From positions 253,994,251 through 254,058,250 of the forward strand of contig NC_081826.1 of NCBI RefSeq assembly GCF_030867095.1: a stretch of DNA of 64,000 nt, written 5' to 3'. A program made the position numbers and the translations under genes. The DNA comes from Alligator mississippiensis. Taxonomy: Eukaryota; Chordata; Crocodylia; Alligatoridae. Under the pieces are notes generated by a model. The model saw nothing but the letters and a program-made list of their open reading frames with translations, was not told where the DNA came from and did no database searches. Below are positions 12,398 through 25,724 of this stretch, piece by piece; within the stretch, counting starts at the first letter, position 1; every line of letters begins with the position of its first letter.

Positions 12398-12400
12398 ACT

Positions 12401-12732
12401 GAGGCCTCACTGGATCATCATCAGCACAAAACTGACCATGCAGTGTTAGTGCCAGGCTGACTTGACAGCACCCAAGACCAGTAGGCCAGAAGAAGCAGAG
12501 CTAATATCACAGATCTAGATCAGGTGCCTGGAGGGAAAGAACTAAGGAAGTAGTTTCCTTTGCACTGGGACATATTGGGAGGAGAGGGCCACATTGTAAT
12601 GACCCTTGATTGACACCAAAATTAGTTGGACATGTATGGGATCTGGGGTAGCTAGAGCTTGTGTTGGAACTACAGGACCTGATCCACCATAAATTGAAGA
12701 AATACTATTTGTAATGAGGGAAATGGCTGATT
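12401..12732. other. Non-coding spacer
   Basis: No feature recognised. Confidence 0.4.
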
Positions 12733-14428
12733 TGTAACTGGCAGGGCACTGTTTGTGCCTGCCTCTTTAAGGGCCTAAACCCAGCAGCCAGCAGGTGCCT
12801 GATTAGGGCAGCCATTTTGGAGTCAGGGCTGCCTATATAAGTAGGGCAGTTTGCTACTGGAAGGCCAGGCAACATCATTGGGCTGCAAGGCTACTGGTAT
12901 CAACTGGAGGTAAGGATAGGAGCTGTAGAGGATGGTCAGGAGGCTCCTGGTCTTGGGCAACACCTAACACTGCACCCTGCTGGGAGTGGGTGGCCTGATG
13001 GGGCTCTCAGTGGTGCGGGAGCCCCTGAGAAATACCAGACCAGTTACCACCCTGCTGAAAGATGGTTTGGGGCACCTTAACCCAAGCTCCCACCTTTGGG
13101 TAGGTCAGGTGACACCAGAGGTAGTGGGGCCAAGCATGGCTGTGGCCACCTGAGCCCTATGGGGTACAAGACCCCAAGGAGCGAGAGTGGGGGCCAGGCA
13201 TAGCTATGGCCACCTGAACCCACCAGGGAGTGAAGCCCCGGAGCCCTGAGTGAAGGGGGTGAAGAACCAGAGGGTTAAGGGCCCAGTACATATACATACA
13301 CATGGTGTTACCCCAAAAGGGGCCAGAGTATGCTTAGACCCGGTTGGGTAACTGGCTGGCCACTACCCCGGTGAGGGTCACAGGAGAGGCCCGACAGACG
13401 GTATGTCTGCTATCCAAGGAATGGACTAGATAAGCCTATGGTCAAAGGGTGCCCACTCCAAGAAGGAGCAAGGCAGCATAAGTTCTTGACATAAGAAAGA
13501 GACCCTGTGAGAGAGAGTGGAGTGAGTGAGGCCCGAGTGACAGGTGGGTGGTATGAATGTGCGCGACTGAGGCCTGACGGCATGGCCTAAGCATGCTCTG
13601 GCTGTAGGCCGGGGGCACTGTAACATCTGAATGTCATCTGTGAGGCTTGGGCCATGGTGTAGGGAAGGTACAGTGAGTGAGGCCTGTCACTTGGGCCTCA
13701 CTCACTCCACTCTCTCTCACAGGGTCCCTTTCTTGTATTGACAACTTATGCTGCCTTGCTCCCTCTTAGAGTGGGCACCCTTTGACCATAGGCTTATCTA
13801 GTCCATTCCTTGGATGGCAGACATACCGTCTGTTGGGCCTCTCCCATGACCCTCACCAGGGTAGTGGCCAGCCAGTTACCCGACTGGGTCTAAGCATACT
13901 CTGGCCCCTTTCAGGGTAACACCATGTGTATGTATATGTATGGGCCCTTAGCCCTCTGGTTCTTCACCCCCTTCACTTGGGGCTCTGGGGCTTCACTCCC
14001 TGGTGGACTCAGGTGGCCATAGCTGTGCCTGGCCCCCACTACCTCTGGTGTCACCTGACCCACCCAAAGGTGGGAGCTGGGGTTAAGGTGCCCCGACCTG
14101 CCTTTCACCGGGGTGGTAACTGGCCTGACACTTCCCAAGGGCTCCCACGCCACTGAGAGCCCCACCAGCCCACCCACTCCTGGCAGGGTAGTTTTTTTGT
14201 TTAGGTCTTTCCCAAGACCAGGAGCCTCCTGCCTATCCCCTACAGCTCCTGCCCTTACCGCCAGGTACCACCAGCAGCCTTGCAGCCAGGCAATGTTGTT
14301 GCCTGCCCTCCCAGCAGCAAACTGCCCTGCTTATATAGGCAGCCCTGACTCCAAAATGGCTGCCCTAATCGGGCAGCTGCTGGGTTCAGGCCCTTTAAAG
14401 TGGCAGGCACAAACAGTGCCCTGCCACA
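12733..14428. mobile_element. 1.7-kb long inverted repeat; possibly two head-to-head LTR-like units
   Basis: The left arm (12733 to about 13560) and right arm (about 13680 to 14428) are close inverted copies, by eye above 85-90% identical, meeting near 13,610. Outer ends read TGTAACTGGCAGGGCACTG on the left and the inverse of TGTGGCAGGGCACTG on the right. Each arm has a TATATAA box about 100 bases inside its outer end. TG starts plus a TATA box suggest LTR-like units in inverted orientation, but the structure could equally be a fold-back DNA transposon. The left arm has a short internal duplication (around 13130-13230). No coding part is seen. Confidence 0.6.
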
Positions 14429-17249
14429 GTAACTATGAAATGCCTTTTATATAAATGTGTGTATGTGTATAAAATTTCTTGTGCTCAGGTTGTCTCAGAC
14501 TGAGGCATAAAGAATAGCTGTTGTTCTTGTCATGTTCAACTTTGTCTGCCCTTAACATGTCTGTCCTCACAAGCACCACAGGAACTACATGGGGAGTGGG
14601 TAAGATATGGTAAGAGGATTACCAGGGCTGAAAAGGAAAGCAGAACAGAACAATGTATTGTGTCAAAACCAGGACAGAAAAACTCTCAGCATGGCCCTAT
14701 GCCCCAATAAGCTCTCAGTGAAAAAATGCAAAGGACCATTCTCCACGACATATGCTCATATATGTATATGGACTTGGATCTGTGTCTTAACACATTGAGA
14801 AAATGGCATCATTTTTTTTAAAATAGCAGAGGAGGAAGCTTCTGCAGAGCAACATAGGGAAAGAACTTCAGAGCAGGTTTTTCTGTGCTGATGCAAACTG
14901 CAGAAATTCCCAAGGCAGATGTCAAAAGCATGATTCATTTTCATAAATTATTGAAGCAAAACAAACTTCCAGCATCCAGAAATAAACAACAGCTCAGTGG
15001 CTGGTGTCTTATGCTCCATACATGTGTCTGATTGATTGGAGACTCTATAGCTGAGGAGTAGCACAACCAGTAAAGCCAATGTTTATTCATGGCAAGCTGC
15101 ACCATGAGAGAAGAGAGAGCCACGCACATACAAGCAGTGTTTTCAGGCAACCTGTTTCCCATGTGGGCACTATGCTCATGAGCCATTTCCTTGAAGTCAC
15201 TTTGTAGAAATCCTTTACATTTTTATACTAGAGAGAGGACCAAGTCACTACACTTGAATATAGACTGCAAATGTCCCAAATCTAGCAGGTGTTTAGACCC
15301 AGCATTTTGGCTCCAGTCAATGTCAATTTCTTGCTGGTCCTGCTTCTAGACCACAGGCTTTGAGAACAGGATGATGAGAATTATTTTCCCACCAGCAGTC
15401 TCAACAACTTTCTGACTAGCTCAGTTTATCTTCCTTTAACATCTCACAGCCAGCAGTCTTGCAAATAGGCTTCAGAAGAGAAGTATTCTGCAAACAAACA
15501 CACACCAGCACACCACACCTGATCAGGCAGGAGGGAGTCAGTGGACTGAGTCAGCAGCACAAGAGAGAAGACATTTTAGGAGAGGTTTGAAGAGACTGTA
15601 TCTGAAATTAAGTTATTAATGTGAACAAAATCTGCTCCCAAATATGCATGCATAACTAATTAGTATTTTTAAACTTCAAAGCATTTCCTAAATATTAACT
15701 AATTAATCCCACAACATGATAAAGCATCACAAATTTTAAAAGGAAACTGAAAAGATGACTAGAGCTGGCTAGAATGTTTTGGGGGAGGATGATGGGGGAG
15801 TTTTTGCACAGTTTTGGGTTTTTACTAAAAAAAAAAAAAATTGAACTTTTTTTTATCTAAAATGTTCCAATTTCAGACAATGCTATTTTGATGAAACCTT
15901 GAGAATTTTCCATGGGAAGTAGATGCTGTTAGAGAAAAAAAAAAAAACATTGATTAACTTGAAGTCCCATTGAGAAAAGTTTCAGCAGGAAAAGATTTGA
16001 ATAAGTCTATTGGTGTCTTACCACTGATTACACAGCAAGCCAATATCAGACTCAGGATAAGAAGCCCTTGTACTTCGATCATTAAAGCCATCCAGTTATG
16101 TTAAGAGCAGGAAAGAATACTTCCAATTTCCAAAGGCAGTGGGGATGAATTTGGACTAGCTCAGAGCCCAAAGGATGGAAAGAACATGGAGCAGATAGAT
16201 GTATCAGGACAGTACCCTGGATGCTGGTGAGTCTCCAAATTAAACTACCTTTGAATAAAATAAGTAGCTATAACAGCTTGTCTGGGAGGAAGTGGCTGAA
16301 TTGGGGTAGTTTGTTCGGGCCGCATAAAAGATAATCAAGGCAGTCCTCAGCACCACTCAGGATTTGGTTAGTGGGTCCTGATGAATAAATTCTCCTCAAT
16401 TTGGAAAGCCCTATTAGACTGGGCACTCTACAGAGCAGTGAAACAGCATGGAAAAATCCTTCCACTGGTCCCCACTACATATTACCACTGCTAGGCTTTG
16501 TATTCCAGCATGCCTCTCTAGAGCAGGCCTTAAAACTTTGCCAAAGCCAAGCAATTGCTGTGCTAACTTGGCCATTTTGCAACTTTGAGCTGCATCTTTC
16601 TTCCAAGAGCAAGTACCAGTAGGCTCTCTCTTTCTTATTGCTGACCACGTCACATTCTTACACGTGAATTCCCACTAAGAGCTACTGAAATGCCCACAAC
16701 GTTCCTTATGCAATTGCTGACTAACCTTATGCTGGTGCCATTTGCCAATAACAGATGGATCACCACAAATAAAAACACTAGCCCCAGCTGGGTAAGGTTC
16801 AACTGATACAACTGACCACTTAGGGCATCTGAGGCATGATTTGGAAAAATGAGAACTCCTTTATTTTCCCTTTTAAAATGCACATGACTGAAATCTACTA
16901 TTGCATCAGAAGCTCCCTGGTTTTCTAGAAATGCTAATAATGAACACTTCTGTAATTCACTTTTGGATGTAGAAAGACTGTTTGCTATGACTTTTCAGAG
17001 GTGTTTATAACATCCACGCTTTCTATATTCAAACTGCTATATAGAAGCCAGTAAATACCTATGGCCCACTTCAGATATAGGACAAGCTATTACCAAGAGA
17101 GACCAACAGCCTAGAGGTTTCACACATTAAATTGGACAAAGTAGCAGATACTCTAAGCTTATACTAAATATGGAAAGTATGTAACTATGATGTCTAATTA
17201 CACTGCAGAATGGACTCCCTTAATAGATGCAGTGATGCCTTTCACTTGT
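14429..17249. other. AT-rich non-coding stretch
   Basis: No gene is recognised in 2.8 kb. Two A-runs (15828-15840, 15937-15949) and a possible MIR-like trace near 16010-16080 are the only landmarks. Confidence 0.4.
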
Positions 17250-17257
17250 ATTTAATG

Positions 17258-19445
17258 TAGTAGTTCCCAACTGTAACATGTTGCCCTCCCCAGTGAAATT
17301 CTAGTGGCCTATGAGGGGCACCCTTGAAGTTTCTTGATAGTTCACTTCTGTATTTTGTCTTGTATCCCGCCTTTACTCGCCTGCCACATCTTGTTGTAAA
17401 TATTGTTTAGATATTTTTACAAGCAGGAGACTGCCTATTGTCCTTCTATGTTGGGGTTCTCAGCCACCATGGGCTTTTCCCCTGTCTTTCTCTAGCTAGG
17501 CCTACCAGTCTAAACCCACCAGGTAGGATTTGGCTCTGAGGCTCTAAGCTTCTTAATACTCTCTGGGCCCATGGCCCTCCTTTTGTGCTCACTATGGTGA
17601 CAGGCCTTCTGGTCCCCTTTCACACTGCGCCCCTGGGCACCAAGTTGTTGGGTCCTCTGCCTCTTCAGGCTTGGCCCCTTTCTTATAGCTTGGGCTATGT
17701 AACATGTCACCCTCCCCAGCACCATCTTTTGCATTATCTGCATCCTACTGGGGGGGGGGAGGAGGGGGGAAGCTCTTGAAGTCCCCTTAAGGTTTTCTGC
17801 TTTCTACTCACCTGCCATGTCTTGATGGAAATATTATAAGCAGGAGACTGCCTATTGTTTTTGTATGTTGGGGTCCTCTGCCAACACTGGCCTTGACCCC
17901 AGTATCTCTGTAGCTAGGCCTCCCCATCTAAACCCGCCTGATAGGGTTCAACCTAGCTCTTTAGTCTTGGGGCTCATGGCCCTCCTTTTTGCTCCAATCT
18001 GGAGCACAGCCTCCCTGGCCCAGAGGCCTTGTCCACCAGCCCCACAGCCAGAAGTTGCAAGTTCTGAAGCTGGACAAAAGCCCTGGACCTCCAACATTCC
18101 CCCCCCCCCCCCCCAAAAAAAAGAAACATAAAAAAACCCCCAACCACACAAAGTCACACCTCAGGTGCACCAGGCCTTTTAGGGTTGCCCTCTCTGTCGC
18201 TGTGCCTGTGCACCCCGAACACTGCGCCTACGCAGGCGCCAGAGTTCCTATGCTATAGTGGGGCTCCAATGAGGCCTCCTCCTTCCCCAGTAGCCTCACC
18301 CAAACCACTGGTGTTGTTCAATAAAAAAAAAAAAAGAAAATATGAAAGAAGGCAGCATGCCAGCTTAGTTTCTCAGGGGTTCATGCTTTTGCTCCCCCAG
18401 TCTGCTACAGTCCTTCTTCTGGGGTTGCTGCCACTTCTCTAAGAGTCCTCAGTAGTTCTCCTCCTGCAGCCACTGGACCACTTTCCAAGCCTCTCCAGGG
18501 AGCTCTGGGACGCACTCCTTCCCATTTGGCTGCTGGCTTTACTACTGCCCAGCCCAGGGTTTTTATAGTCCTGGCCTGCCCCCTTCCAGTCAGCTGACTA
18601 GCTGGCCAGGCTCAGCTTTTAACCCCCCCCCACCTTACCAGCACGCTGTGACCAGAAAGTTCTGGTTTTAAAGGGGCCAACCTGCCTTCTGGTAACAGGG
18701 CTAGGGTTCCCTGTTACAGGCTACTAGTCAAGATCCACCCACAGGGACCCAGCTTCAAAGTCCTGCAGCCAGCTCTGGGCCCCTAGCCCTGTACGGCTGC
18801 ACCCACTAGTGCACTGGGCCCTTTGGCCTTTTATGACTGCGCCCCAAGGCACTAATGAGGTCTCCTCCTCCCCTACAGCCTCGACCACAAACCACCAGTT
18901 TACCAGTCAAGCACAAACAGTAAGTCCATGGGCTATAACCAAAAAAAAAAAAAAAATTAAATTAAAGAAGGCAGTATGCCAGCTCATGTTCTTCCATGGC
19001 TCTGTGCTTCTGTTTCCCACTGTCTGCTATGCTTCTTCTTGTGGGGCTGCCACAGCTTCTCTGGGAGTCATCACAAGTTCATCCCTTCTGCCGCCAAGCC
19101 CCTTTGCCAGCTCAGCCCAGGGTTTTTAAAGTTCTGGCCTGCCCCCTTCTGGTCACCTGACTACCTGGCAAGGCTCAGCTTTTAACCCCTACCTTGCCAG
19201 CAGGCTGTGCCTGGAAAGTTCCAGTCCTAAAGGGCCTGGCCTGCTTTCTGGTAACAGGGGTAGGGTTCCCTGTTATACCAACCGTTTTTTGCCATGACCC
19301 ACTGCTGAGAATGGAGTGCAGTGGTGGTGGTCCGGGGGCAGGGGAGCTTCTAGCATGTGATATGGCTCATCCTTTGGTCATCGACACCACCGGCATTGCC
19401 CCTGCAACCCTCATTTGCGTCACAACCCAATGTTGGGAACCAATG
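17258..19445. mobile_element. hAT-type non-autonomous element, 2.2 kb, built of tandem units
   Basis: The left end TAGTAGTTCCCAACTG and the right end GTTGGGAACCAATG are inverted copies of the hAT end CAGTGGTTCCCAAC. The flanks ATTTAATG (17250-17257) and ATTTAAAG (19446-19453) match at 7 of 8 bases, as expected for a hAT target duplication. Inside are two tandem pairs: about 17272-17697 with 17698-18110, and about 18160-18718 with 18719-19275. The second pair, read on the minus strand, starts TGTAACAGGGAACCC and has a TATAAAAACCC box, so it may derive from LTR-like fossil units. A run of about 17 C followed by A lies near 18100. Confidence 0.65.
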
Positions 19446-19454
19446 ATTTAAAGA

Positions 19455-19914
19455 GACACTATCAAATAGCAAAGTTCACACAGTTGACCTTTCTTTAAGC
19501 TGTTTTATCTTCTAGATTCCAAATCTCTAGTTTAAGACACAAATATATCCATGAGAATCTTTTATGTTAATTCTACAATAGTTTTGATTTGATGCTGTGG
19601 ATCCAAAGGGTCAACAAGCAGAGAGCAAACTTGAGTTTTGCTGGCATCACTGACAGCATGAACGATGTGCCTGTGTTCCATGAGAAAGAGAACAGGCAAA
19701 AAATGAATACAGGCCATATGAAAATGGACTGCATTAGTAGAAAGTAGCATTGTTATTAAGCTTTTAATAGGATGTTTCAAACAATAAACAGAACAATAGA
19801 AGGCAAAGGAAGTTGTATTTGATGTTTATCTCTTTAACTCCTACTTTTAGAAGGTGTGGTTTTTAAAATGTATTATTTCCCATGATGTCCCCATGGAAAA
19901 ATTGGGCAACTGTG
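19455..19914. other. Non-coding spacer
   Basis: No feature recognised. Confidence 0.4.
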
Positions 19915-20972
19915 GCCTCAACTATACTACAGTCCTATGGCTGGGGAACTGGCTCTGAGGTCAGACCCAGAGAGCGGGAGTTGATGGAATTGAATCAACA
20001 TGGTACTTGGTGACTGTTCTTGGACCTGTACTATTTAATATCTTTATGAACAATCTGGACTCTGGTGTCAGAAGCAGACTGGCCAAGTTCACTGATGACA
20101 CCAAACTTTGGGGAAGAGTATCCACACTTGGGGATAGGCTGGTGATCTAGGCTGACCTCGACAGGCTTGCAAGTTGGGCGGATGAAAGCCTGATAGCATT
20201 CAATTCAGAGAAATGCAGGAATAAAAACCCGTATTACACTTATAGTCTCTGCAATATTACACTCGCTAGCACCATGACTGAAAGAGACTTGGGGGTCATG
20301 ATCAACCACAAGATGAATATAAGCCACCAATGTGATACCGCAGCCAGCAAAGCGGACAAAACTCTGGCTTGCATCTACCAATGCATCCCAAGCAAGACCC
20401 AGGATGTCATCCTTCTGCTGTACTCAGCCTTGATGAGGCTGCAGCTGGAGTACTGCATCCACTTCTGTGCTCCACAATTCAGAAAGGGTGTGTAGAAGCT
20501 TGAAAGAGTCCACAGGAGAGCCATGCGCATGATCAGAGGGCAAGAGAACAGGCCTTATGAGGAGAGGCTGCGAGCTATGGGACTCTTCAGCCTGGAGAAG
20601 TGCAGGCTCAGGGGCAACTTGGTGGCAGTCTATAAGTACATAAGGGGTGTGGCATCAGGATCTGGGGGAATGCCTGTTCACCAGAGCACCCCAGGGGATG
20701 ACAAAGTTCAATGGTCACAAACCCCTCCAAGACCGTTTTAGGCTGACATAAAGAAGAACTTCTTTACTGTCCGAGCCCCCAAGGCCTGGAACAGATTCCC
20801 CCAGAGGTGGTGCAAGCACCTACTGTGGACACTTTGAAGAAACATTTGGATGCTTATCTTGGTGGGATCCTTTGATCCTAGCTGACTTCCTGTCCCTTGG
20901 GCAGGGGGCTGGCTCCAATGATCTCATGAGGTCCCTTCTAGCCCCAATGCCTGTGAAATCTATGAAAAGTAG
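19915..20972 (+). mobile_element. CR1 LINE, 5'-truncated, 3' end of ORF2 and tail
   Basis: Translated pieces read in order LGPVLFN-like, FTDDTKLWG (from the usual FADDTKL of the CR1 reverse transcriptase), [58 protein letters not shown] and IKKNFFTVRAPKAWNR. These are the usual C-terminal CR1 ORF2 blocks. The frame is broken several times (e.g. stop TAG at 20494 and a frame change near 20735). The 3' end reads ATGAGGTCCCTTCTAGCCCC then TGAAATCTATGAAAAG. It is an inactive, 5'-truncated copy. Confidence 0.9.
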
Positions 20973-23880
20973 AAAATAGCCTGCATGGGCTAATCAATGT
21001 TGTTTGTTATTTTATTTATTCACATTTAGTTCAAAAAGCAATGAGATTCTGCCTGTCTCATTTCTTACCTGACTTTTATATTGCACCCCACGTGTCTGAC
21101 AGCAACATGAGGCCTCAGCCTCCCATGTGGACAGCTACAGTGAAATCAATGGAGTGCCAGTCAGTTTAAGGATTTCCCATGCAAGCCAAGTTGTGGGACT
21201 GGAATCTAAGGATGGAAACAGATGCTGCTTTTCATCACTTTTGTGCTGTGGTAAAAATCTTTACGGCAGCACAAAGGCCAAGCATACCCCATGGTCCATA
21301 CACCTTGTCACACCACAAATGCTCAAAATTTGTGGCTACAGCAAAGGTGGTATCAATTTGTCCTGGTATTTAGTGGTAGATGTCTGTTTATTTTATAGCG
21401 TGAGGGCACCAGCAACCCAGAGTTGCCCACACTCTCCAGCCAAACCAGACAGGTGCTCTGGTGGTTTGAGGGGCCCAATCCTGAATATCCCAAGAATTTG
21501 CATGCAGGATCAGGCCTCAAGCCCTAGGAGCACCTGCCCAGGTTTCTCACTTGCAGAGCCATGCCCCTGGGAATCTCCAGGGACCATCTCTGTAAACAGG
21601 GAAGGTTGAGGTTTCCCCATGTACTGAGACATGCTCCCAGGATATCTGGTGCACATCTCTGTATACTAAGGAAGTTGGGGCACACAAAACAGGACCCATC
21701 GAGCCCCAGAAGAACATGTCACCTGTTGTCTCGCAGCATCAACTTGTGGGACAATGGACGATGTGCATTTTACCCAGTGAAACGGATCAGCTATACCGGG
21801 ATGTATCCTGGCACAGATGAATCACTTAACTTGGTAATGTCTATTTGTAGCCTAAGTCCATCTACTGTAATATAAGAGAATCCATCTTCAGTATATCTAA
21901 AATATTTATACCCTTAAATGTGTGATGATGGTGTGCATCATCAGGCTGTTCTTGGCAGTGGAAAGAGCAGTATGCCTTCAGTACAGGAGACCATTATAAA
22001 GAAACTTAGCAGGATAACATAATTTTCATTGCAACTCCACTGAAGTCACTGGAATTGGACTAGAGATGAATTAAGCCCATTGATTCAGAGTGTAAAGGTG
22101 TATGATTTGATATCTAATGTTATTTGGAGAATTACATTTCTCTTCCACAGTTCACATTGAACTGGGTTTCTTTCCTCCTATTATTTAATTAAACTTCAAA
22201 TTCCACTGAAAAACCCTGCATGGGCCCTGGCAAGACCATTTCAGGTAACTAAAAGCTTTACAACTGCCAATAATTATGCCTGTCAGATTTCTCGTCAGGA
22301 AACTCCTTCCATTCGGTCAAGGCTCGATGTCAGCTGGTGATGGATTCCTGTAGTAGTAGGGACAGAAATACAGAAAGCAGAGAACAGTCTGAGTCTGAAT
22401 TAAAATTCTGCTTGGAGATGAAAGAGCAGATGCTCACAAGAATAAGTGTTAAATAAATGACTGTATAAAAATGGCACCTCAACTAATTTCCAATTGCTGA
22501 TGTTTATTTTTGGTGATGCATGACCCAGAAAGAACCCAGCTTGACTTTGAGTTGGCATCACAGGCTGTTAGGAAACTTTTTTTAATTGTTAACTCTGCCT
22601 ACACATTGATGAACAACTTTATTCTGCAAAGTTTTACAAGTCTGTTTGGGTTAAGATCATGACTTTTTAATGATGTTGTTATACTGGTACCAGTCAAGTT
22701 CTAGATACAGTTCTAGAAGTATAAATATGCCTTTTTTATTATAGCTAATTCTCCTTCTTGTACAGGAATAATCTCCACTAATATAAACTCTTTTATAGAA
22801 GTAGAATTGCTTTCACAGTAGTGAGGGTTTGACTGCTTTAAAAATATTAATATAGTTGAAGCAAGAGAACTTGTGTGTACAGAAACCCTGAATTAACTAA
22901 TTGCAAGTTAAGTCAAGGTGCTTCCCTGTAATTGCTAGCGTGACTGCTCCCACACACTGACTCTACATTTGTTTTTTTACCCAAAACCAGTGCAAAGTTA
23001 GGTCTATAGTCTTGGCTGAATGATGTCTGATCTCCTGCATAATACATACAATGAAGCATCAGTCTAATCCCTGCATCAGGCCTAAAAATGTCTGTCTCTC
23101 TCTTCAAATGACACAGAATCTAATATATCTCTTGCTATTAAAAGAAAAAAAAACCCTTGCTCTTTTCTTTTTAGCTTGAATATTTCTAGCTTTATCTTCC
23201 AGCCTTTTGATCTTGTATGCTCCAGTCCCCACATTAAAGAAAAGAATGCTGGAATATCAAATTTGTTCTCCCACTGTGGAAACGTATAGCCCATAATCAA
23301 TTTGCCCATGAAGTTGGGTATTGTAAGGCAGGTATACCCATCCATCAGGAGCACTGATATCATTTCCATATTTTTTCTGGTTGTTCTCCTTATCCTATTG
23401 GCATTACATGAGTCCTGTATGTATTCAGTCACAGCCACCCAGCAATCATCCAAGGCCCAGTTTCTGTAATACATTTGCTTGCATCAGATGGATCAACTGA
23501 GGTGAAAAATAATTGCTTAATAGTGCTTTTTATGGGTTTTTGAGGGGAAGAAAGTTGCAGTATGACTTATTTTCCCTGAAAACTAGAAAATGAGATGCAT
23601 TATCAGAATCTCACATAGCTCAAATCTTTCCTATTTAATCACTTATTCTTTCTCCTGGTAGCCAAAAGGGAGAGAAAATAAGTTTGACACCAGAAAGAAA
23701 CAGCAGGATTAAGATTACAGTGAAACACTGCAGTCACCAGGTCTAGATCCATAATGGGATATAAGCACCTAATTGTCACTGGAGGCCTCTAAAGTAAAAA
23801 TTTCAGTCTTGCCTAATCTTGGAGGCATCTTGCATCTCTCTAAGACAAGAGGATAATTGGCCAGGGCATCAATTAGTGCT
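20973..23880. other. Non-coding stretch
   Basis: No gene is recognised in 2.9 kb. A 130-codon minus-strand frame at 23082-23474 has no known domain. A phrase AACTCCACTGAAGTCACTGG at 22034 belongs to a common reptile repeat but is too short to classify. Confidence 0.4.
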
Positions 23881-23887
23881 GGCTCTG

Positions 23888-23975
23888 GCGGCAGTGGCTC
23901 TGTGGTACAGGCACCTGTCTAGGAACTGGACTGAGATCACCAGTTGATTTCCTATGTATTGAAATAAAAACCTCT
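23888..23975 (+). repeat. tRNA-like SINE head
   Basis: The sequence has a box A-like TGGCTCTGTGGTA and, about 35 bases on, a box B-like AGTTGATTTCC in tRNA spacing. An A-rich stretch follows (AAATAAAAACC). It is too diverged for a functional tRNA and is best read as the head of an old tRNA-derived SINE. Confidence 0.35.
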
Positions 23976-24268
23976 GGCTTTATACCTACATTCACTTTAA
24001 TATCTTGCCTCCCTGCTGTTAAGAATTAGCAAGTTCCTCACTGACTGAGAATGAGGTTAAAACTATGCATTTGACAACAGTGGAGAACCATACTGTTAAG
24101 ACTACTTAATTTTAAAATGACTGAGTAGGTAGGTCATGAATTCCAGTTGCTGGGTAGCAGAGGTGTCTGGGTAGTACAGGAAGTATGATGTTCTTGCTTC
24201 CAAAGTCTGTGTATTGTGTTTTTAAAGTTATCTGATTTTAAAAGAGAATGTGGTTGGTTGGCACTATA
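23976..24268. other. Non-coding spacer
   Basis: No feature recognised. Confidence 0.3.
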
Positions 24269-24415
24269 CAGTTAGAGTCTTCACTCGCTATACTGTACAG
24301 TATTCAAGTTCCTAATCCCATTTTTCCCCCTAAGCCTTTAGTTTTACCAACCACGGTTTTCCCAACCATGGGAACTTTCTGGAACCTAACCCCTGCGGTT
24401 GGCAAGGGAAACCTG
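24269..24415. mobile_element. Small Tigger/mariner-type MITE
   Basis: The right end reads CCCCTGCGGTTGGCAAGG then GAAACCTG, followed by TA. The last bases (AGGGAAACCTGTA) match the right end of the 1376-2837 element. The left end (CAGTTAGAG after TA at 24267) is weak, so the start is approximate. Confidence 0.45.
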
Positions 24416-24419
24416 TATA

Positions 24420-25720
24420 ACATACCAACAAGACCTAAAATGATGAAACACAGCCAACGATTGCCTCCTTCATATTCTGTCTACCATAGCTTCTTGCCAA
24501 AAATTAGCAAGCGGAATGTGGTAGAATGAGTATAGTTGATGAGCACAGGGAAACAAGTCTTTCCTTGAAATACACCAGATGCAAAATGTGTGAAGTGTTT
24601 TTAAGCAGGCCTAGAAACCAGCTTGATGCATCAATTTATGCTACTCTGTAGCTAAGCCAACACTTTAGTCCCATAATATGTGGGACTTAAGTTTGTTTGA
24701 ATGCCTACCTGAACAGAGATAGACTCATGACCGAGAGGCCTTAAAACTGCTATGGAACCAAGTACAAAACTCACAATTTTTTATTTGCTTTCAGGGTTTT
24801 TTTTCTTATTTACAGAGGTACAGTCCTAGCCTATGATCTTGATAATGAAGTGCTCCTGAGAGTGGTTATGCTCTGGAGTGCAAGATGGCTTAGACAAAAT
24901 ACCAGCAACAGTGCTTATTAATCAATACAACTATTATAAGGCACCTAATGAGCTAATGGAATTACTGTATTAAAAAGACAAGTGAATATAATATGAATAA
25001 GAGCAAATATAGTATTCCATTCAGAAAAGGGACACCTCCTTGCTGAACCGTGATATTTTGCCACCCTTGTATTAACTGCATTTTTCTGTTTCTGACATTT
25101 AAAAGCCCCTTGAACCTTCACCTGCAGTTAGTTTTTCCACGTGTCATAGAAAAATGCAGACCCCTGATATTTTTCCCCCTGCTTGCCTGAGTAATTTATT
25201 TCCAGCTGTGTGATTTCCATTTCCTCATGTCTGTGGATAAATAAAGCTACCAGAACCTCTGTGGGCTGAGGTGCAACTGTCCTTATCTCACACCATATTG
25301 TTAAGTTGGTGATAATGCTGCCTCCCAGTATCCATGCACTCCCTCTTCTCCCTCTCAGCACTTCAAACAAACCTCAGGCTTGTTACTTATTCCATCCAGG
25401 AAAGCAAAATGAGTCAGAAGCCAGAGAAAAGGTGCAACAACAGAAATGCTGCTAACTTTAATTAAATCACACAAGTTTAATTGTAGCCCAGGGAAAAGTC
25501 TTTAAAAATAAACTCAAATGTCTTTGGGTTTCTCTGCAGTGACTGCTTGATGTAAACAGCATAAATCAGTCTCCTGTTTCTCACATTTACACTTCAAATT
25601 GGCTTCTATAAATCAACACAGAAAACTCCTTTAAAAACTATTGTCCTGCCTTAGGCAAAGAAATTCTTAACAAAGTTTGTTCCTTTTCCATCTTCTGTGA
25701 TGCAAATAATGTAGTCCCTT
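24420..25720. other. Non-coding stretch
   Basis: No gene or clear repeat recognised. Confidence 0.4.
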
Positions 25721-25724
25721 GGCA

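Noticed and set aside
23082-23474. 130-codon minus-strand frame
   Set aside because: The composition is not repeat-like, but no domain is recognised and no splice or promoter context supports it. It could be chance.
23888-23975. Functional tRNA gene
   Set aside because: Box-like words are present, but the stems do not pair well and no terminator T-run follows; a SINE head is more likely.
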